In this document: piece after piece, positions 60,160 through 64,000 of the stretch
Numbering within the stretch: the first letter of the stretch is position 1
Layout: every line of letters begins with the position of its first letter
NCBI RefSeq assembly: GCF_011068285.1
Contig: NZ_CP049616.1
Coordinates: 3,430,001-3,494,000, forward strand
DNA: 64,000 nt
Direction: 5' to 3'
From: Flagellimonas oceani
Lineage (GTDB): Bacteria; Bacteroidota; Bacteroidia; Flavobacteriales; Flavobacteriaceae
Notes under the pieces: generated by a model
The model's database searches: none
Seen by the model: the letters and a program-made list of their open reading frames with translations, nothing else
What the model was told of the DNA's origin: nothing
Position numbers and translations under genes: made by a program

Positions 60160-61008
60160 ATGAAGATATTCGACCTTAAAAAAGAACTGAACGCCTTTAC
60201 CCAAGAGCAGCGAAAAAAAGACTGTAGCATTGGTCTTGTACCCACCATGGGTGCGCTTCACACGGGTCATATCTCCTTGGTAAAAAAAGCACTTTCGGAA
60301 AACGACTTGGTGGTAGTGAGCATTTTTGTGAACCCTACCCAGTTCGACAAAAAAGATGATCTGGATAAATACCCTAGAACATTCGAGAAAGATATTGAGC
60401 TTTTGAAACAGGTTTCGGACAATATTGTGGTATTTGCCCCCACCGTTGATGAAATTTACGGGGAAAACGTTACTTCCCAATCTTACGAGTTCGATGGGTT
60501 GGACAAAGTAATGGAAGGGGAGTTCCGAACTGGACATTTTGACGGTGTAGGCACCATTGTGGAACTTTTTCTAAGGACCGTGGCTCCCGATAGAGCTTAT
60601 TTTGGCGAAAAAGATTTTCAGCAGTTACAGATTATCCGAAAAATGGCCGAAATAAAAAATTTGCCTTTTCAAATTATTGGCTGCCCCATTGAACGTGAAC
60701 CGAACGGTCTTGCCATGAGCTCCCGAAACGAAAGACTGTCAAAAGAAACCCGTGAAGAGGCCGGTTTTATTCACACTACGCTGCAAACTGCCAAAGCCGA
60801 TTTTGGCACGAAAAGTGCAATAAGTATTGTGGATTGGGTAAAGTCAGAGTTTGACCAACACCCTTTGTTTGACCTCGAATATTTTGAAATCGCTGACGAG
60901 AACACATTGACCCCAGCCTTAAAAATTCAGGACAACCAAAAATATAGGGCATTTATCGCCGTTTACGCAGACGGTGTTCGCTTAATTGATAATCTAAGAT
61001 TGAATTGA
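60160..61008 (+). CDS. panC: Pantothenate synthetase
   Basis: The 282-residue enzyme joins pantoate and beta-alanine with ATP. It has the HIGH-like motif GALHTGHISLVKKAL, the pantoate loop VVSIFVNPTQF, GEKDFQQLQIIRKM and the KMSKS-like AMSSRNERLS. The ATG at 60160 (MKIFDLKKEL) is preferred over a TTG at 60148. It is followed by panD 12 bases later, forming the beta-alanine-to-pantothenate pair. Confidence 0.97.
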   Translation: MKIFDLKKELNAFTQEQRKKDCSIGLVPTMGALHTGHISLVKKALSENDLVVVSIFVNPTQFDKKDDLDKYPRTFEKDIELLKQVSDNIVVFAPTVDEIYGENVTSQSYEFDGLDKVMEGEFRTGHFDGVGTIVELFLRTVAPDRAYFGEKDFQQLQIIRKMAEIKNLPFQIIGCPIEREPNGLAMSSRNERLSKETREEAGFIHTTLQTAKADFGTKSAISIVDWVKSEFDQHPLFDLEYFEIADENTLTPALKIQDNQKYRAFIAVYADGVRLIDNLRLN

Positions 61009-61020
61009 TAATTTTGCACC

Positions 61021-61371
61021 ATGCAAGTAGAAGTCGTAAAATCTAAAATACACCGAGTAAAAGTTACCGGGGCAGACCTTAACTATATAGGTAGCATCAC
61101 CATAGACGAAGATCTTATGGATGCCGCCAATATTATTAGGGGCGAAAAAGTGCAGATCGTGAACAACAACAACGGTGAACGATTGGAAACTTATGCCATC
61201 CCAGGACCGAGAAACTCCGGGGAACTAACATTGAACGGTGCCGCAGCCAGAAAGGTGGCCGTGGGAGACGTATTGATCCTGATCACCTACGCTTGGATGG
61301 ATATCGAAGAGGCAAAAACATTTAATCCAGCATTGGTTTTCCCCAATGAGGAAACCAATCTACTCCAATAA
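61021..61371 (+). CDS. panD: Aspartate 1-decarboxylase
   Basis: The 116-residue proenzyme makes beta-alanine. The self-cleavage site Gly-Ser is in [11 protein letters not shown] (Gly24-Ser25 from the start), so a pyruvoyl group can form. [20 protein letters not shown] and [12 protein letters not shown] complete the family. It lies between panC and a flippase-like gene and is translated with them. Confidence 0.97.
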   Translation: MQVEVVKSKIHRVKVTGADLNYIGSITIDEDLMDAANIIRGEKVQIVNNNNGERLETYAIPGPRNSGELTLNGAAARKVAVGDVLILITYAWMDIEEAKTFNPALVFPNEETNLLQ

Positions 61372-61374
61372 ATT

Positions 61375-62340
61375 TTGGGCAGATCCCTCAAAAAATTCCT
61401 TAAAATATTCGTGCCCATTGCCTTCGGGCTGTTTTTGGTTTGGTACTCCTACAATTCCACCACGCCAGAGGAAAGAAAGCAAATCATTCATTATATTTCC
61501 AATGCCAGCCCATTATGGGTGACCATTTCCATTATTATTGGAATATTGAGCCACATTTCACGGGCCATTCGATGGAAATACCTTTTGGAACCCTTGGGGT
61601 ATCGCCCCAAAACCGTCAACACCATATTTATTGTCCTCATTTCCTATTTTGCCAACTTGGGAATACCCCGTTCAGGTGAAATTTTAAGGGCCACCGCACT
61701 CACCACTTACGAGAAGGTCCCTTTTGAAAAAGGATTTGGGACCATAGTTACCGAAAGAGTAATCGATTTGTTAATGCTTTTGACCATAATCATGGTCACT
61801 TTAATGCTTCAAACCGATTTTATTCTCGGTTTTATGGAAGAAAGAGGCGTGAATATCATAGGCGCCATCGGAATACTGCTTGTGGGTATTGTCGGACTCT
61901 TTTTGGGATCGTACATCATCCGAAAATCCAAATCGCCCTTGGCCATCAAACTCAAGGGATTCCTCAACGGTCTAAAAGAAGGCGTGCTCAGCCTCTTCAA
62001 AATGAAAAACAAGTGGCCATTTATTTTCCACACTTTGTTTATCTGGGCAGCCTATTTTGGCATGTTCTGGGTCATAAAATACACCGTGGAAGAAACCATT
62101 CCCCTATCCCTTGGCGAATTGTTGGTCGCCTTTGTGGCCGGAGCCTTCGCCATGTCCACAACCAATGGCGGAATAGGTCTTTACCCTATTGCAGTAAGTG
62201 CTGCACTGAGCATTTATGGCATCAGCTCCGTTTCCGGGGACGCATTTGGGTGGATCATGTGGATCGCCCAGACGTTTATGGTCGTAGTTTTCGGTACAAT
62301 ATCCTTCCTAGTATTGCCGTTATTGAATAGAAATCGGTAA
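61375..62340 (+). CDS. Lysylphosphatidylglycerol synthase-like flippase domain membrane protein
   Basis: The 321-residue protein has about eight hydrophobic segments and the UPF0104/LPG_synthase_TM pattern (HISRAIRWKYLLEPLGY; ANLGIPRSGEILRATALTTYE; TERVIDLLMLL; AMSTTNGGIGLYPIAVSAAL). Only the membrane flippase part is present, no synthase domain. The start is TTG at 61375, 3 bases after the panD stop, the only one near the first helix. Probably moves a lipid; the link to pan genes may be only positional. Confidence 0.88.
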   Translation: MGRSLKKFLKIFVPIAFGLFLVWYSYNSTTPEERKQIIHYISNASPLWVTISIIIGILSHISRAIRWKYLLEPLGYRPKTVNTIFIVLISYFANLGIPRSGEILRATALTTYEKVPFEKGFGTIVTERVIDLLMLLTIIMVTLMLQTDFILGFMEERGVNIIGAIGILLVGIVGLFLGSYIIRKSKSPLAIKLKGFLNGLKEGVLSLFKMKNKWPFIFHTLFIWAAYFGMFWVIKYTVEETIPLSLGELLVAFVAGAFAMSTTNGGIGLYPIAVSAALSIYGISSVSGDAFGWIMWIAQTFMVVVFGTISFLVLPLLNRNR

Positions 62341-62365
62341 ACCCCGACCGCCTAAATCTTAACCA

Positions 62366-63508
62366 ATGAAAAAATGTCTATTTCTACTGATAGGCTTTAC
62401 TTGCTTGAACCTTAGCGCTCAAGTAAAAAAGGAGATATTTGAATCCTTCAAACTGCAAGAGCGCAGAGATGTCTCCTACTATTTTCCCGAAGATTATTCC
62501 GATGAAAAAACATATCCATTGATCGTGGTTTTGGATGCCGAATACTTGTTCGACCTTGTTGTGGCCAATGTAAAGTTCCAAAGCAGGTTCGATCGCATGC
62601 CCGAAGCCATCGTGGTCGGGGTTCACCAACTCCAAAACGATCTTCGCTGGGAAGATTGTGCCTACGAAGAAGTCTCTGGACTGCCCACGGAAAAAGGCAA
62701 AATGTTCTACGAATTTTTGGGAACGGAATTGATTCCCTACTTGGCCACCACATACAACATTGCACCCTTTAAAATGTTTGTGGGGTATGATATCACGGCC
62801 AATTTTGGCAACTACTTTTTGTTCAAAGACCAATCCTTCTTTAATTCCTATATCAGTATTTCGCCCGTATTGGCCACCGAAATGGAGAGCAGGGTTCCCG
62901 CCCGTTTGTCCGAGCTGGACCAGACCATCTTTTACAATCTGATCGTAGAAAAGCAACCTACGGATGATAGGCAACGTGTGCTTCAAATGAATACCAGCAT
63001 CAGCTCTATTACCAAAGAATCCCTGCATTACTTTTTTGATGAATATGAAAATGCCGACCACACCTCTATAGCAGCCTATGGCATAAGCAAAGCTTTTGAT
63101 AACGTTTTCAGTATTTACAGACCCATTACCCCTGCTGAGTACAAGTCGGATATTTTGACATCCGAAGAACCCGTGTTCAATTATTTGGAAAACAGATATC
63201 AGACCATAGAAAACCTGTTCGGGTTTGAAAAGCCTGTGGAACTCAACGATATTATGGCCATTTATGCCGCCTGCCTGAAAAAACAAGACTACGAATCGTT
63301 AAAGCCATTGGCCGAACTCTGCAAAAAACAATTCCCGGAAACCATGATGGGCTTTTATTTTGAAGCAGAACACTATGAGTTTATCGGAGAGCCCAAAAAA
63401 GCGTTCAAAACCTTCGAAAAAGCCTTCCAAATGGAAGAAATCGACTTTCTGACCAAGGACATGGCCCTCGAAAAAATCGATGCACTAAAAGCAGACTTCG
63501 GGTACTAG
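62366..63508 (+). CDS. Esterase-fold alpha/beta hydrolase lacking the Ser nucleophile
   Basis: The 380-residue secreted protein has signal peptide MKKCLFLLIGFTCLNLSA and an esterase-D-like alpha/beta fold (DVSYYFPEDYSDEKTYPLIV; EAIVVGVHQLQNDLRWEDCA). The nucleophile elbow, expected as GHSxGG, is GYDITANFG, with Asp142 where Ser should be. The C-terminal 110 residues are helical and TPR-like (LAELCKKQFPETMMGFYFEA; PKKAFKTFEKAFQME). The enzyme is probably inactive, or uses a different mechanism. It is 26 bases after the flippase-like gene. Confidence 0.88.
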   Translation: MKKCLFLLIGFTCLNLSAQVKKEIFESFKLQERRDVSYYFPEDYSDEKTYPLIVVLDAEYLFDLVVANVKFQSRFDRMPEAIVVGVHQLQNDLRWEDCAYEEVSGLPTEKGKMFYEFLGTELIPYLATTYNIAPFKMFVGYDITANFGNYFLFKDQSFFNSYISISPVLATEMESRVPARLSELDQTIFYNLIVEKQPTDDRQRVLQMNTSISSITKESLHYFFDEYENADHTSIAAYGISKAFDNVFSIYRPITPAEYKSDILTSEEPVFNYLENRYQTIENLFGFEKPVELNDIMAIYAACLKKQDYESLKPLAELCKKQFPETMMGFYFEAEHYEFIGEPKKAFKTFEKAFQMEEIDFLTKDMALEKIDALKADFGY

Positions 63509-63510
63509 CT

Positions 63511-63590
63511 GGATGGATTCCCAGATTATTGGATTGTTAGATGATTTTCCTCTAAAATTCCAACTATCTAACCATCCAAATATCCAATCC
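63511..63590. repeat. Imperfect hairpin repeat between the hydrolase and radA genes
   Basis: GGATTCCCAGATTATTGGATTG... (63515-63546) and its near-complement ending at 63590 (CATCCAAATATCCAATCC) pair at about 22 of 29 positions. It resembles a dispersed intergenic repeat family. Confidence 0.5.
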
Positions 63591-63631
63591 AACGTCTAAT
63601 TCCATATCTTTAGGCCCCTCATTTATTTTGA

Positions 63632-64000
63632 ATGGCCAAGACCAAAACAGCATTTTTTTGTCAAAACTGTGGAACCCAATTTCCAAAATGGGTCGGGCAA
63701 TGTTCCTCTTGCAAGGAATGGAACACAATTGTGGAAGAAGTGGTCCAAAAAGAGGACAAGAAAAATTGGAAAACCGATAAGGTTGCCAAACAGGCCAACA
63801 AACCCCTACGTGTTTCCGAAATTACCCAAGAAAAAGAACTCCGATTGGACACCAAGGACCAAGAGTTCAACCGCGTATTGGGCGGCGGACTGGTACCGGG
63901 CTCACTGACCTTGCTGGGCGGGGAACCGGGCATCGGAAAAAGTACGCTGTTGCTTCAGATTGCCTTGAAGCTACCCTATAAAATCCTATATGTTTCAGGC
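63632..64000 (+). CDS. radA: DNA repair protein RadA, 3' end outside window
   Basis: The first 123 residues are visible. They hold the N-terminal zinc finger (CQNCG and CSSC within FFCQNCGTQFPKWVGQCSSC), a linker, and the start of the RecA-like core with RVLGGGLVPGSLTLLGGEPG and Walker A GEPGIGKST. RadA helps branch migration in recombination. The start MAKTKTAFFCQNCG matches the family. The gene runs off the end of the window. Confidence 0.96.
   Translation, partial: MAKTKTAFFCQNCGTQFPKWVGQCSSCKEWNTIVEEVVQKEDKKNWKTDKVAKQANKPLRVSEITQEKELRLDTKDQEFNRVLGGGLVPGSLTLLGGEPGIGKSTLLLQIALKLPYKILYVSG

Noticed and set aside
62384..63286. 300-residue minus-strand frame over the esterase-like gene
   Set aside because: Antisense shadow; the plus-strand gene has a signal peptide and fold pattern.

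Overview
The window is a 64 kb piece of chromosome from a member of the Bacteroidota, most probably a marine Flavobacteriaceae of the Muricauda/Allomuricauda kind. The evidence is the block mutY-ssb-gldE-gldD with its gliding lipoprotein, four TonB-dependent receptors, many short lipoproteins with a Ser-Cys lipobox, an F1 beta/epsilon pair (atpD-atpC) standing apart from the rest of the ATP synthase genes, a lack of Shine-Dalgarno sites, and repeated -7 boxes of the form TAnnTTTG. The genus is an inference. No rRNA, tRNA, CRISPR array, prophage or insertion sequence was seen.

Layout. 1-5 kb: the end of a sensor kinase gene, a zinc-ribbon membrane protein, a HIT protein, greA with an unusual leader, a Rieske-like lipoprotein, an aldo/keto reductase and a Gfo/Idh oxidoreductase. 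5-7.5 kb: a TonB-dependent receptor under a TPP riboswitch. 7.5-12.4 kb: a hybrid histidine kinase converging on an NtrC-type sigma-54 regulator, then a small secreted PepSY-like protein with a near-consensus -24/-12 promoter and an unlisted 41-residue membrane protein. 12.4-16 kb: a minus-strand operon (phosphopantetheinyl transferase, thiamine-binding family protein, PnuC-type transporter, NadR-type kinase, DUF4301) that looks like vitamin salvage and probably works with the riboswitch-controlled receptor. 16-19.4 kb: ahcY, a DUF3332 lipoprotein and a D-threonine-aldolase-like PLP enzyme. 19.5-25.3 kb: a phytate locus with beta-propeller phytase, a TonB receptor and a membrane-bound TPR/HTH regulator. 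25.4-26.4 kb: rplU-rpmA, L21 carrying an extra C-terminal domain.

27-34.8 kb: an M16 peptidase pair (one active, one inactive), the gldD-gldE-ssb-mutY block and HU. 34.8-38 kb: a 29-residue basic protein, RNase G, RecX and a JmjC-like cupin. 38-43.7 kb: a TonB receptor with a 46-residue partner, a divergent MocR-family regulator that has lost its PLP lysine, a GT-C glycosyltransferase and a DUF2007 protein. 43.7-50.3 kb: an M61 peptidase, a GNAT enzyme, a DUF2975/XRE pair with a clear operator and a large AsmA-like protein. 50.4-57.3 kb: atpC, atpD, a TonB receptor and glmS. 57.4-62.3 kb: a DUF4270 lipoprotein, a GT5-like protein, and panC-panD with a flippase-like membrane protein. 62.4-64 kb: an esterase-fold protein lacking its nucleophile and the start of radA.

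Much of the novelty is in control elements rather than in new gene clusters: the TPP riboswitch with competing helices and a sequestered start codon, a promoter-plus-terminator leader before greA, hairpin leaders before rng and around the Gfo/Idh start, an 18-bp operator at the DUF2975/XRE promoter, direct repeats in the MocR and phytate promoters, and dispersed hairpin repeats. The best candidates for an undescribed functional unit are the riboswitch receptor plus the thiamine-binding/PnuC/kinase/DUF4301 operon, and the sigma-54 two-component module with its small secreted target.
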